DNA of 15,000 nucleotides from Stramonita haemastoma (Eukaryota; Mollusca; Gastropoda; Neogastropoda; Muricidae), in NCBI GenBank assembly GCA_030674155.1, contig CM060335.1, positions 52,671,422-52,686,421 of the forward strand. Reading direction: 5' to 3'. A program made the translations under genes and the position numbers. Of this stretch, positions 1 to 10,453 are shown piece by piece. Within the stretch, counting starts at the first letter, position 1, and every line of letters begins with the position of its first letter. The notes under the pieces were generated by a model. The model worked only from the letters and a program-made list of their open reading frames with translations. It made no database searches and was not told where the DNA came from.

Positions 1-39
1 ATCCATTCCTACCAGAACAATATAGCCTACTCTTCCAAA

Positions 40-125
40 AGGCAGAATTGGTTTTTAATGTGTGCACAAGATGTCCTTCGTGCAAAAGGGGCTTTGGTTT
101 ATAGTCTCATCTGTGGGACTTTTGG
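40..125 (-). mobile_element. SINE-like relic, partial
   Basis: GGTTTATAGTCTCATCTG at 97-114 closely matches GGTTTATTGTCTCATCCG of the SINE at 2100-2511, and the preceding TTTTTAATGTGTGCAC aligns loosely with the matching part of that SINE body. Only this middle section is recognisable; no pol III boxes are visible. It is either a truncated, diverged copy or a relative sharing the same central domain. Confidence 0.4.
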
Positions 126-591
126 GGGAGAGGAGACAGAAGTGTTGCTACCTGCGGGGAAAGTCCCTAAAGTGAGGCCTCCATCCTGACTCAGTGTGAG
201 CGGTCAGCTCCTGAGCACAACACTCTCTCTCTCTAAGCACCACTACCAGGCCACCCTGCCTCCAGACTGGAGAAATTCTGGCAGACTTCAGGCCTCAAGA
301 ATTCATGGTTTGGAAGACACACTGTTTTACTGCTTTCAACAACCAAACAGGAAAAGAAAACAGCGTTTTATCCTGACATGTATTTAGAACAGGTTTGGAA
401 TTGTCTGTTATTTCTTTCTTTGAGTTCTTTTTCCCCTTGCCCCAGCTAGCGGTCTGAGGGTTTACCAAGACCTTTTCTTCCCTCTGTTCAGGCAGCTGCA
501 GTCTGACCTCCAGGGCTTTCTGTGGAATGAGTTGAGTCATTTTCTCCTGTGTTTTCTAAATTATATGAATTCTTGACAAGTATCTGAATGC
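126..591. other. no gene recognised
   Basis: Mixed-composition DNA with a CT-rich patch at 222-234. The short open frames here (63 and 81 codons) show no domain, conserved motif or splice-framed exon that I can defend. Confidence 0.6.
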
Positions 592-674
<83 letters not shown>

Positions 675-679
675 GATAT
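592..679. repeat. (AT)n microsatellite
   Basis: A nearly pure AT tract runs from about 597 to 658, interrupted by GT and continuing to 674. The long open frame on the minus strand here is a low-complexity Tyr-Ile run and is not a gene. Confidence 0.97.
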
Positions 680-1348
680 AATTCCATATGGATTGATTAA
701 AACAAAGAAAGTTTAGAAAGGTGAGTCCTGAAGCCAGGCAGGGGAGGGGAATACTAAGAATAGTTGAGTGCATTAGCTGCTGCACGGCTTCACTCTGTCT
801 GAGTTTGATTCTGAATGGAGGACCACCCTGATTATGGCCTCTGGGGGTGGCGGGGCTATGGACAGTATGCATGGAGTGAAGCGTGACAGAACTGGGAACA
901 GAATGAAGAGGATACATGTCTTTTTGTAGTGTACATGAATGTGTTTTATGTGTGTTATATATCTGTATGATTGATGAGTTTTGTATTATAGGAGTACATA
1001 GTAACTTGATTTTATACTGGTGAACATGAAACATGGAAGTATCTTGGGCAGCGATGTCTATAATCATGGTGTCAGTTTGTGTGAATGTGTACAACAAATA
1101 ATTGACAATGTATGTTCAACCTAAAAGACAAGTTTGTCACATGTCAGTGCCATTTGCAGGGTTGTATTGTAACCTTGCTCCCATCAATTTTTAAAAGATA
1201 GATGAATTGTTGCTTTCCTTTTTTTCATCATCTTTTGTTGCATTGTATTTTTTAATGTGTGATTGGAGTGTGATTGACACTTTTTTGGTTTATTTGATAA
1301 GTTTATATTCTGAAAACAGTGGATGTGCTATAATGAAATACTTGTTGC
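680..1348. other. no gene recognised
   Basis: AT-rich unique-looking DNA. The minus-strand frame crossing it ends in the AT microsatellite and has no recognisable domain. Confidence 0.6.
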
Positions 1349-1408
1349 AGAGAGACGGAGAGAGAGAGAGAGTGAGAGAGAGAAGAGAGAGGGGGGGGGG
1401 GGAGTATG

Positions 1409-1439
<31 letters not shown>

Positions 1440-1456
1440 TGTGTGTGTGTGTGTGT
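1349..1456. repeat. compound (GA)n-G12-(GT)n microsatellite
   Basis: Imperfect GA repeats (1349-1390) lead into twelve consecutive G (1391-1402) and then GT repeats to 1456 with one phase break (TGGTG near 1431). The G run sits exactly at the switch between the two dinucleotide repeats. Confidence 0.97.
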
Positions 1457-1548
1457 TTCAGCGATGAGTTAATTAAAAAATGTTTCCCACTAGCTTTGCC
1501 AGTATTTGATATCAAATTAACGATACTATTACTAGTAAGACCTGGTTT

Positions 1549-1613
1549 TTGTTTATTCTGTGTAGCATGTAATGTGTGAGCTTGTTTATTCTGTGTAGCA
1601 TGTAATGTGTAAG
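1549..1613. repeat. 33-bp tandem duplication
   Basis: TTGTTTATTCTGTGTAGCAT and the 13 bases after it (1549-1581) are repeated directly from 1582 with a single difference near the end. This is a two-copy tandem duplication. Confidence 0.9.
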
Positions 1614-2099
1614 ATTTTTTGTCTCCAGTTTTGTAAGAAAAGCTAATGTTCATGAATATACCTTTAAACATTTTATCTTCTTTGTTGCTGTGCTTTCAAA
1701 TGGTATAGATCTTTTTCTTTTTCTGCTCTTTTTTCTCCCTTAAATAGAACTTCCAAGGTTCACTATTGGTGGGACTGTTGTGTATCTGACCATTTTTCCA
1801 CCATTACGATGGCTGCATTTCATCTTCAGGGATGATGCCAAAGTGAGATGCCAGAGTCCATGTGTTTCTGTTTTGTCATCCACTCCTACTAGCACACGAT
1901 TGCCTACTTTTCTTCAGAACATGGAGTGGTGTTTATCATGAATGCAGTATTGTGTGGAGCTAGGTTCAGCATTTTTTCCCTGTTCTTTGGCTAGTGCTCC
2001 AAGGTTCTCCCATCTTTAGAGTTTTCAGTATGTGGTATATATATGAGAGAAAATCCTGTCCAGTTTGGTGGCCTCAAGTGAGATTTAAACCAGTGCCCC
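1614..2099. other. no gene; possible repeat relic at 1878-1935
   Basis: ATCCACTCCTACTAGCACAC and the 16 bases after it (from 1878) match positions 1-36 of the window at roughly three bases in four by eye. Both may be pieces of one old repeat. The rest is AT-rich and featureless. Confidence 0.4.
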
Positions 2100-2340
2100 A
2101 TTGTATTTGTATTTTGTACCGCTTTATGTCACAGCAGATTTCTCTGCGTGAAATTTGGGCTGCTCTCCCCGGGGAGAGCGCATCGCCACAAGTGCAGCAC
2201 CTACCCATTTTTTTTTTCCTGCATGCAACTGTATTTGTTTCCCTATCAAAGTGGCTTTTTTCTACAGAATTTTGCCAGGGTCAACCCCCTTGTTGCCGTG
2301 GGTTCTATTATGTGCGCTAAATAGTGATGTGTAACACACG

Positions 2341-2371
<31 letters not shown>

Positions 2372-2511
2372 TAGCGCCCAGACCACCACTCATGGTCTAA
2401 TGGATGGGTAAAATGTTTTGGGCCCAAATGGGGTACGAACCACCGCACACTCCGACCCGGACTTTTTGCTTTCTAGGCAAAGCTTGTTACCACCTAGACC
2501 ACTGCTCCACC
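2100..2511 (-). mobile_element. tRNA-derived SINE, full-length-looking
   Basis: Read on the minus strand, the head starts at about 2511 with GGTGGAGCAGTGG. An A-box-like stretch GTGGTCTAGGTGGTAAC covers 2486-2502 and a B-box-like GGTTCGTACC covers 2432-2441, spaced as in a tRNA-derived pol III promoter. The body continues through 2111-2430. The other end is a degenerate TACAA/ACAAAT-type tail at 2100-2119, next to unrelated DNA. The body, with the plus-strand landmarks GGTTTATTGTCTCATCCGAA (2350-2369) and CTGCTCTCCCCGGGGAGAGC (2160-2179, which contains a perfect hairpin), looks to me like a repeat common in gastropod genomes. That recognition is from memory. I see no clear target-site duplication. 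The ORF covering much of this block is not protein-coding. Confidence 0.75.
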
Positions 2512-2534
2512 AAATCTAGCATCACCCATGCAGC

Positions 2535-3240
2535 CAGCCAGCCAGGCCCCTGCAACATGATGCAGTGTGATCAGCCAGCCAGGCCCCTGCAACATGATGC
2601 AGTGTGATCAGCCAGCCAGGCCCCTGCAACATGATGCAGTGTGATCAGCCAGCCAGGCCCCTGCAACATGATGCAGTGTGATCAGCCAGCCAGGCCCCTG
2701 CAACATGATGCAGTGTGATCAGCCAGCCAGGCCCCTGCAACATGATGCAGTGTGATCAGTCAGCCAGGCCCCTGCAACATGATGCAGTGTGATCAGTCAG
2801 CCAGGCCCCTGCAACATGATGCAGTGTGATCAGCCAGCCAGGCCCCTGCAACATGATGCAGTGTGATCAGTCAGCCAGGCCCCTGCAACATGATGCAGTG
2901 TGATCAGTCAGCCAGGCCCCTGCAACATGATGCAGTGTGATCAGTCAGCCAGGCCCCTGCAACATGATGCAGTGTGATCAGCCAGCCAGGCCCCTGCAAC
3001 ATGATGCAGTGTGATCAGCCAGCCAGGCCCCTGCAACATGATGCAGTGTGATCAGCCAGCCAGGCCCCTGCAACATGATGCAGTGTGATCAGCCAGCCAG
3101 GCCCCTGCAACATGATGCAGTGTGATCAGTCAGCCAGGCCCCTGCAACATGATGCAGTGTGATCAGTCAGCCAGGCCCCTGCAACATGATGCAGTGTGAT
3201 CAGTCAGCCAGGCCCCTGCAACATGATGCAGTGTGATCAG
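2535..3240. repeat. minisatellite, 37-bp unit, 19 copies
   Basis: Nineteen head-to-tail units of exactly 37 bp run from 2535 to 3237, plus three bases of a twentieth. A unit starts CAGCCAGCCAGGCCCC and ends ATGCAGTGTGAT. The only variation I find is C or T at unit position 4, in the order C6, T2, C1, T3, C4, T3. Each unit holds CTGCAACATGATGCAG, a 16-bp near-palindrome with one mismatched pair. Because 37 is not a multiple of 3, reading frames rotate between units and hit stops, so the array is not coding. It begins 24 bp from the head of the SINE at 2100-2511. Confidence 0.97.
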
Positions 3241-3327
3241 TCGCTCAGTGTGGATGTTGGATCTCTTTCATCCGCTAGTCACTTGGGTTGACACATTTCC
3301 TGTCTCCTCATCGTTTGGGGTTTTTTT

Positions 3328-3341
3328 TGTGTGTGTGTGTG
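3328..3341. repeat. short (GT)n tract
   Basis: About seven GT units follow a T8 run. Confidence 0.85.
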
Positions 3342-3755
3342 GTGTTGCAGTTCTGTGTCCAGGATGGCTTATTGACGTTCAAAGGTTGACAGCATACTGG
3401 TTGTGCATGCAGCACTGTAGCAACTCTGTACTCTGTCTTTGATGTACTTGTGTTCCCGATCCACGGACATAAGACGGACTAGTGTGTTTTCTAGGATGAT
3501 AGCATTCTGAGCTGGCTGAACTTTTCCTGTATCTGCTTTAACCCTCTTGCATTCGGTGTCTCTGAACACTAACTGCCTCTAGATTTCGCATTCCATCACG
3601 AAATCAGGTCAGGCACACATGCTCCCTGGCCTTTTCTTCCTTATAAGTACATACCAGCAGCTATAATTACTTCCAGACACTCTACAGGGTTTCTCCTTCT
3701 GGCCTGATAGAGCTTTGACATGTGGTAGCAATTAGTGATGGTCACAGCGTGATGG

Positions 3756-3799
3756 AAATCTACTTTGTGTAAATCCCAAATCTACTTTGTGTAAATCCT
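3756..3799. repeat. 22-bp tandem duplication
   Basis: AAATCTACTTTGTGTAAATC plus two bases occupies 3756-3777 and again 3778-3799, differing only at the last base (C or T). A related pair, CAAATCCCAGATTGGGACT (from about 3802) and CAAATCCCGGATGGGGACT (from about 3853), flanks a G-rich stretch at 3821-3836, so this patch has duplicated more than once. Confidence 0.85.
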
Positions 3800-4162
3800 G
3801 ACAAATCCCAGATTGGGACTTGGGGGGAGGGGGGGGTAATTATTCAATCCCGGCAAATCCCGGATGGGGACTAAGAGGGTTAAAGTGTGGAAGTCAGTGG
3901 TACTGAGGTGTGACAAGAGAAGAGAAGAGAGGAGAAGAGATGTATGTGCACTGAAATAACAGGACACCATGACAATGAAACGTATCTAGTTTGGGCAGGT
4001 TGCCCCTGATAGTGTAAAGTAAACAGTGTTTTGTTTTAACACACTTTTCGTGAAACAGAATGGAAATGCTTGTTGTTTAATTAAAGTAACATACTTGGCC
4101 TGAATTAAGGAATGTAACAGATCTTTTTTTTGTTGTTGCTTTTTTGTTTTTGCTTTTGAGTT

Positions 4163-4213
4163 GCCCTTTTGTGTCACCTCTTTGTGTCGCCCCTTTGTGT
4201 CGCCCTTTGTGTG
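4163..4213. repeat. short 13-bp tandem repeat, 4 copies
   Basis: Four near-identical units of 12-13 bp based on GCCCCTTTGTGTC lie head to tail. On the minus strand they encode a repetitive Lys/Gly/Asp/Thr-rich peptide in overlapping frames, which is a by-product of the repeat. Confidence 0.85.
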
Positions 4214-4450
4214 TTGCTGTCTCACCATCTTGCTCTGTGATGGCCTGACCCACTGACCCCATGCTGCTGATGTCAGTCAGACCTCCCCTCGCTGTAAATT
4301 GGCTCATCAGGTCAGGTCGCTTCGTTGGGGTCAGAGGTCCAAAGGGAGACCATCCATGTCAGGCTGCCCGCCACAGGGCCACCGGCCAGAGGGGCCTGCA
4401 CTGCTGCTGGGTCACTGTGCTGGTGTTGAGTGTTGCCTGTTCTGACCTGA

Positions 4451-4995
4451 CACACACAGCACACCACCTGCCAAGCCTTCTGACAGTAGTGAAGTGTGAT
4501 AGCTTAGTCACAGAGCCTAACATACAGATACACAGCACACCACCTGCTGACAGTAGTGATAGCTCAGTCACAGAGCCTAACATACAGATACACAGCACAC
4601 CACCTGCTGACAGTAGTGATAGCTCAGTCACGAGCCTAACATACAGATACACAGCACACCACCTGCTGACAGTAGTGATAGCTCAGTCACGGAGCCTAAC
4701 ATACAGATACACAGCACACCACCTGCTGACAGTAGTGATAGCTCAGTCACGAGCCTAACATACAGATACACAGCACACCACCTGCTGACAGTAGTGATAG
4801 CTCAGTCACGGAGCCTAACATACAGATACACAGCACACCACCTGCTTGACAGTAGTGATAGCTCAGTCACGGAGCCTAACATACAGATACACAGCACACC
4901 ACCTGCTGACAGTAGTGATAGCTCAGTCACGAGCCTAACATACAGATACACAGCACACCACCTGCTGACAGTAGTGATAGCTCAGTCACGGAGCC
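4451..4995. repeat. minisatellite, 59/60-bp unit, about 8 full copies
   Basis: A 60-bp unit (core GAGCCTAACATACAGATACA then CAGCACACCACCTGCTGACA) repeats from about 4501, preceded by a divergent copy from about 4451 and ending in a partial copy near 4995. Units differ mainly at one junction, which reads CACAGAGCC, CACGAGCC (59 bp) or CACGGAGCC. One copy has an extra T (CTGCTTGAC near 4845). The 59-bp units break all frames, so the open frames crossing this array (4261-4758 and 4794-5006) are not genes. Confidence 0.95.
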
Positions 4996-5656
4996 AGACT
5001 GAGTGAGATCACCACCCAGGAGACAACCTATAACATCTGTCCCTCATGCCAACTTCTACCGTGCAAACTTCACCCTGAAGCTCTGACGTAGTAACTCATC
5101 ACAGGCCACAGTCAGTGAGACTAAAACTGAGGTACCTGGAGACCAGAGTAACTGGGGCCAACAAATCACTTTAGAGACAGTTTCTGTATTGCAGATGATC
5201 AGTGTGATAGTATGTAGGTTTTGTATTGAGAGCTTGCAGTGTTGTTTTTTTTTATATTGTTTTCCTTTTCAGCTGTTTTTAATGTTTGACTGAGTCAGTT
5301 TTGAAACATTGCAGAGTTAACCATGATGATTTTATGTAACATTTGGTCAGTCGTGCAGCAAACTCTAATAATAAGGACAGAGATCATTTGCTGTGGCATT
5401 GAAATGAAGCTGACTGACTGTCAGTTCTGAACTAGTCAGGAAGTTGTGAGGTTGTGTTGTAAGATAGCGTAACATATCAGTGTACTGCAGTGTCACCTGT
5501 ATTGAACAGGTTTGGGGCATACTTAGAGCTCTAGATGTTGGCATCTCTAGCAAACTGATGAGCAGCCAACAGTATTTGTTAGTTGCTTTGTGCCACTGTG
5601 GGGGCATGGCGTGTCTACAGGTATATACCATGGATAAATGAAGCTGCTTTCACATT
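4996..5656. other. no gene recognised
   Basis: Unique-looking DNA between the 60-bp array and the poly-G tract. Only short frames without motifs are present. Confidence 0.6.
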
Positions 5657-5657
5657 G

Positions 5658-5688
<31 letters not shown>
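5657..5688. repeat. (GT)n followed by G17
   Basis: About seven GT units run into seventeen consecutive G (5672-5688). A homopolymer of this length is hard to sequence, so its true length is uncertain. Confidence 0.95.
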
Positions 5689-7255
5689 TGTTTGGTTGCA
5701 CTTGCATGTGTACAGAGATAATTATATTTATATTTCTTACTAACTGGTTCCAATTTATAAAGGTACTTGTTCATGGCAAATTTTTCAGTATGTCAAACCA
5801 TGGCTGGATTTTGTTGGTTTTTTTTTTCTTTCAAGGATGAATTTCTAGTTGTTGATTTACAGTACCATGTACGAACAGTTGGATGGATAGAAACTGAAAT
5901 GGTATTAACTCAATTAGTCATCCACTATGGGTTTTAAAGTCCATGCAGATATGACCATTTCTGTCAAATTGATTTTTGTTCTCTCTTTTTTTATTCTCCA
6001 TATTCTTGTGTCTTTTTCTTTACATTTTTCAGTCTCTCTCTTTCATTCTTGTCTTTGCCACTTATTTATTATCTGCTTTGGTTTTGTTCCCGATTTATTT
6101 CCCATTTTGGAAGAACAAAAATTTTTATTAAAAAATTCAACAGATCTGATAACTGGGCACTGTTGACAGTTTTGTTTTGTTTTGGTAGCTGACAGTTGTT
6201 TTGGTTTTTTAGCACCTAGGTTGTGTGAACTTCCCTCTGACACTGTATGTGTGTTGTTGTTGTTATCGCTGGGAGTTGAGTTGTCTGTAGTGTATCACTT
6301 ATCATAGTCTTTATAGAATTTTTTTTTCAAAATCCCCAGGTAAAAAAAAAAGTTAGATGAGGTTGTGCCATAGACATATGCTAAGCTGAAATAGGAAAAT
6401 TGCTAAGCTTTGTTTCCCAAACTCAACAGTTTCCAGCCTTTGTGTTTCCCAGATTAACAATAGCAACAACAAATACAATAATTACCATGAGTGTGCCACA
6501 GCTGAAACTTTATTATTTTTTTTTTACAAAGTTTTGAACATGATTTATGGTATAATAATATGATAACAGTTGATTTAAAGGATTTTTATTTGAAATGTAT
6601 GCATCATGTTGAGAATATGTTTTTCATTGTTGTGATGGTTTGCTTACATTATATTGATGATATGTCTGCATCGTATCTTTGATATATTTGCATAGGTATT
6701 CAGAATAATGTGTGCCCACTGTGTCTGGTAACTTGTATGAATGTTTATCAGCATGAATATATCTACTTGAATCTGTTATTTCACAAGCAATTTGAGTCTG
6801 TCCTGTTTATGTGGGTGTGTGTTCCTGTGTGTTGGTGTGTTTGTGTGCATGCATGCGTGTATGCATGCATGTATGCATGTATGTGTAAGAAAAGCTGAGT
6901 ATTGTGCATAGGTCCTGTTGTGTTCTATGTCTGAAAAGCTGACAATAAATGATTGACGCAGATGATTAATATGAATGATTGATATGCCATGTGTGTATAC
7001 TACTGTGTTATGCTGGTTGACCTTCACAATGTTGTGATTGTTATTATGATGTTGACACATTTATACTGAATGATAAAATTAGCATGGTTTATTTGTGTAA
7101 TGATAAAAAGAGGACTTGAACCTGATTTATACGTCTCCTAACACATCAAGTGGTAAAGGATTTGAAGGCAAATCTGTGTCACCCAGTTCCATGTTCCTGC
7201 TTTACAATATATGTTATGGAAAATGAAGGGAGGTTCTGGGATGAGTCGAGGAACA

Positions 7256-7258
<3 letters not shown>
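5689..7258. other. no gene; AT-rich DNA
   Basis: Strongly AT-rich with T-runs. An AATAAA at about 6944 has no associated coding sequence, so I do not call a 3' end. Short frames are T-rich hydrophobic artefacts. Confidence 0.6.
6836..6884. repeat. GT/GCAT/GTAT alternating tract
   Basis: Mostly alternating purine-pyrimidine sequence built from GTGT, GCAT and GTAT words (for example GCATGCATGCGTGTATGCAT at 6848-6867). Confidence 0.85.
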
Positions 7259-7295
<37 letters not shown>

Positions 7296-7343
7296 AGATG
7301 GAGGTGTGAGATGTAGGGAGGAGAGAGAGAGAGAGAGAGAGAG
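7259..7343. repeat. (GT)n and (GA)n compound microsatellite
   Basis: About seventeen GT units (7259-7293) are followed, after roughly 25 bp of G-rich sequence, by about twelve GA units (7320-7343). The pairing echoes the GA/GT compound at 1349-1456. Confidence 0.95.
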
Positions 7344-8000
7344 AATTCCAGCCTTAACTCTCCAGCTCATCTGTGGGGATGGCAGGAGCTTGTTCAGTAA
7401 AAAAAAAAAATGTATTCCAATCCTCCGGAAATTCTGTTAACAAAATTCTTCTTTTCTGTAGTCCTCTCTGTTTTTTGCCATCTTTTCTTCTTTGTTAATG
7501 CTTGATTTTTTCATGTTCTTACCTTTGTGTGTGGTTCTTCTGCCTTTCTTTTCAGCAATGAGTTCTCATTTTTGTGGGATTGTAAACACCGAAAAGGACG
7601 CAGGATATTCATTCTGCATTGTTACTTGCCTCTGTTGCTTATGTTATGTTATGTTATGCTATGTTATGCTATGTTATGTGTTATGTTATGCTATGTTATA
7701 GTTTATGTTAAGTTATGCTCAGACAGTTGTGAAGCTTTTTGTAAGCGGTTAAAATAATTTCATGTGAAAATGGCAACTAAAGCAGGAGGGCTAACATTTT
7801 ATAATGCTGTAATAGACTGGATGGCTATTGAAACAGTGAACACCACTCCCAGTCATGCAGATTTCTCTGCTGCGTTAATTAAATTATCCAGCACTTCCTA
7901 AGCAGCACACTCTGCAGGCACATAGCCTACTGTAACTATGCTCGTGCTGACTGTACTGAGTGTGAGACCTCAGTTGTTGACTGACAAGTGGTAGTCATTT
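7344..8000. other. no gene recognised
   Basis: Apart from the TTATG repeat, the sequence is unique-looking with an A11 run near 7400. I see nothing defensible. Confidence 0.55.
7637..7717. repeat. (TTATG)n pentanucleotide repeat
   Basis: About fifteen units based on TTATG with CTATG variants and a few length slips. Overlapping open frames here translate to Cys/Tyr/Met/Leu repeats and are artefacts. Confidence 0.93.
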
Positions 8001-8607
8001 GGAGAGTGTGGTGTTGATTGAGATCATATGGATAGCTTGTGTGATTGGTTGATGTGTAGTCTTATAAGTATGGGATGGTAGTTTGGTGTGGATTGGTTGA
8101 TGTGTTAGATCATTATGGAGAGTGTGGGATTGGTTGATGTGTTAGATCATTATGGAGAGTTGTGGATTGGTTGATGTGTTAGATCATTATGGAGTGGATT
8201 GGTTGATGTGTTAGATCTATGGAGGTGTGATTGGTGATGTTTAGATCATTATGGAGAGTGTGGATTGGTTGATGTGTTAGATCATTATGGAGAGTGTGGA
8301 TTGGTTGATGTGTTAGATCATTATGGAGATGTGTGGATGTGGTTTGATGTGTTAGATCATTATGGAGAGTGTGGATGTTGATTGTTAGATCTATGAGATG
8401 TGGATTGTTGATGTGTAGATCATTATGGAGAGTGTGGATTGGTTGATGTGTTAGATCATTATGGAGATGTGGATTGTTGATGTGTTAGATCATTGAGAGT
8501 GTGGATATGTGTTAGCAATGTTAGATCATTATGGAGAGTGTGGTGGATTTGTTGGGTTGATGTGTTAGATCATTATGGAGAAGTGTGTGGCATTGGTTGA
8601 TGTGGTG
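8001..8607. repeat. degenerate minisatellite, about 36-bp unit, about 14-16 copies
   Basis: The consensus unit begins GTGTGGATTGGTTGATGTG and ends TTAGATCATTATGGAGA (36 bp). The first copies (8001-8090) are strongly diverged. Later copies share long identical stretches but carry many short deletions, such as AGATCTATGG for AGATCATTATGG and GATTGTTGATG for GATTGGTTGATG. No frame is maintained across it. Confidence 0.93.
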
Positions 8608-9615
8608 TCAGTTTAGGTGAACAGAGCTCTAGCCAACTTGATTGAAGTCAGTCACAGAGAAGGTTGGTTTTCAAAAACACCAAACTGAAACCAACACTGC
8701 CTCAAGCACTTCTTAGCAAGACTTGTAAAAACTTGCAAGTTCTGATGTTTTAATGTCTTGAGAAAGACATAAAAACTGTCAAGCTCCTATATTTCAGTCA
8801 TAAGAAAGAGCTGTCAATAGTACTAGTTTTTCCCCTTCAAAATTTCTTAGTTGTTTTATTTTTGTTCAAAAATCAGTTTTTACACAATTTCAGTCATAAC
8901 TTTTATCAAAATTTCTTACCTTTTTTTATGATTAAAAATGGCAGAATGGTTTTGGGTGAGTTATTTGACTGAAGTTAGAAACAAGTGAAATTAGGACTAG
9001 ATCCCCCCAGGCTGTGTGAACCACCACAGAGAAGATGTAGGCAAGGTTTCTGGATGCCAGTAATGACACAACACTAATGCATAGACAGGTTCCTGGACCC
9101 AAGTTCTGCTGTGTTATGCTAATCATGATTTCAGCAAAAGCAAACTCCAAACTCATGGTCAGCATTTTTTTTAACCCGTTACTGTTTTCAGCTTTTTGAA
9201 CTGGTTGATACACTGAGACAGAGTAGCCCAAAAAAGAGGAATCTGAATGAAGTTTTTACTTGTTTAAAATGGTTTGGTCAGGAAATCACTTGGTGGTTTT
9301 ATTCTGTCATATGTCTTACAGTGACACATTTTACAAAGGAGTTTCTATCTTAGAAAGGGAAGTGCAAAACACGTCATTTTAAAAAAAAATTATGGACACA
9401 CCTTTTGATGAAACTTTTACCAGGGAATTTTGATGCAGCAGAAAAGTGAAGTACAGTGTGTCAGGGAGACAGCAGTTGATAATATTTTGTCTCTTGGCGT
9501 TTGTCCCTCATTTTTTTCTGTGTGCTTTTATTGACTGAAGAAAACCACCACTCTGCTGCTGTTCTCTAAATAGCGGCAACTACATTCACGGTCAAGTGCT
9601 GGAGATCAGTGTGGA
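8608..9615. other. no gene recognised
   Basis: AT-rich DNA with short dispersed repeated words (TTTCAGTCATAA at about 8792 and 8889; AAAATTTCTTA at about 8839 and 8907). The 99-codon minus frame at 8932-9231 has no recognisable motif. Confidence 0.55.
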
Positions 9616-9651
9616 CTGACTGTGACACAGCTGGTGACTGTTGACAGTCAG
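9616..9651. other. inverted repeat next to the CT/CA microsatellite
   Basis: CTGACTGT (9616-9623) and ACAGTCAG (9644-9651) are perfect 8-bp inverted arms separated by 20 bp, about 20 bp left of the (CT)37 run. This may be chance. Confidence 0.5.
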
Positions 9652-9668
9652 GGTGACAGGTCACAACA

Positions 9669-10322
<654 letters not shown>

Positions 10323-10355
10323 TTATATATATATAATATGTATATATATATATAG

Positions 10356-10433
<78 letters not shown>

Positions 10434-10453
10434 AACATACATATATATATATA
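10323..10453. repeat. long (AT)n microsatellite
   Basis: AT repeats extend across about 130 bp, with short GTATGT interruptions on the left (10340-10360) and ACAAACATAC near 10431-10440. Confidence 0.97.

Larger units (their letters stand above)
3241..4450. other. no gene recognised
   Basis: Apart from the small tandem repeats listed separately, this is unique-looking DNA. A purine-rich AGAGAAGAGAAGAGAGGAGA patch lies at about 3914-3940. No coding frame has convincing support. Confidence 0.6.

Noticed and set aside
561..1097. 178-codon minus-strand frame
   Set aside because: One end is a Tyr-Ile run from the AT microsatellite and the rest shows no conserved motif.
2070..2098. Second SINE remnant abutting the minus-strand SINE
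   Set aside because: GCCTCAAGTGAGATTTAAACC resembles part of the SINE at 10737-10932, but the match is too short to call.
2535..3240. CRISPR array
   Set aside because: The units are contiguous with no unique spacers, and the context is eukaryotic; this is a minisatellite.
4261..4758. 165-codon plus-strand frame with a repetitive peptide
   Set aside because: Its length comes from running through the 60-bp array. The frame rotates at the 59-bp units, and the non-repeat part has no recognisable domain.
6944..6949. Polyadenylation signal AATAAA (also near 11364)
   Set aside because: No coding sequence or exon evidence lies upstream, and the hexamer is expected by chance in AT-rich DNA.
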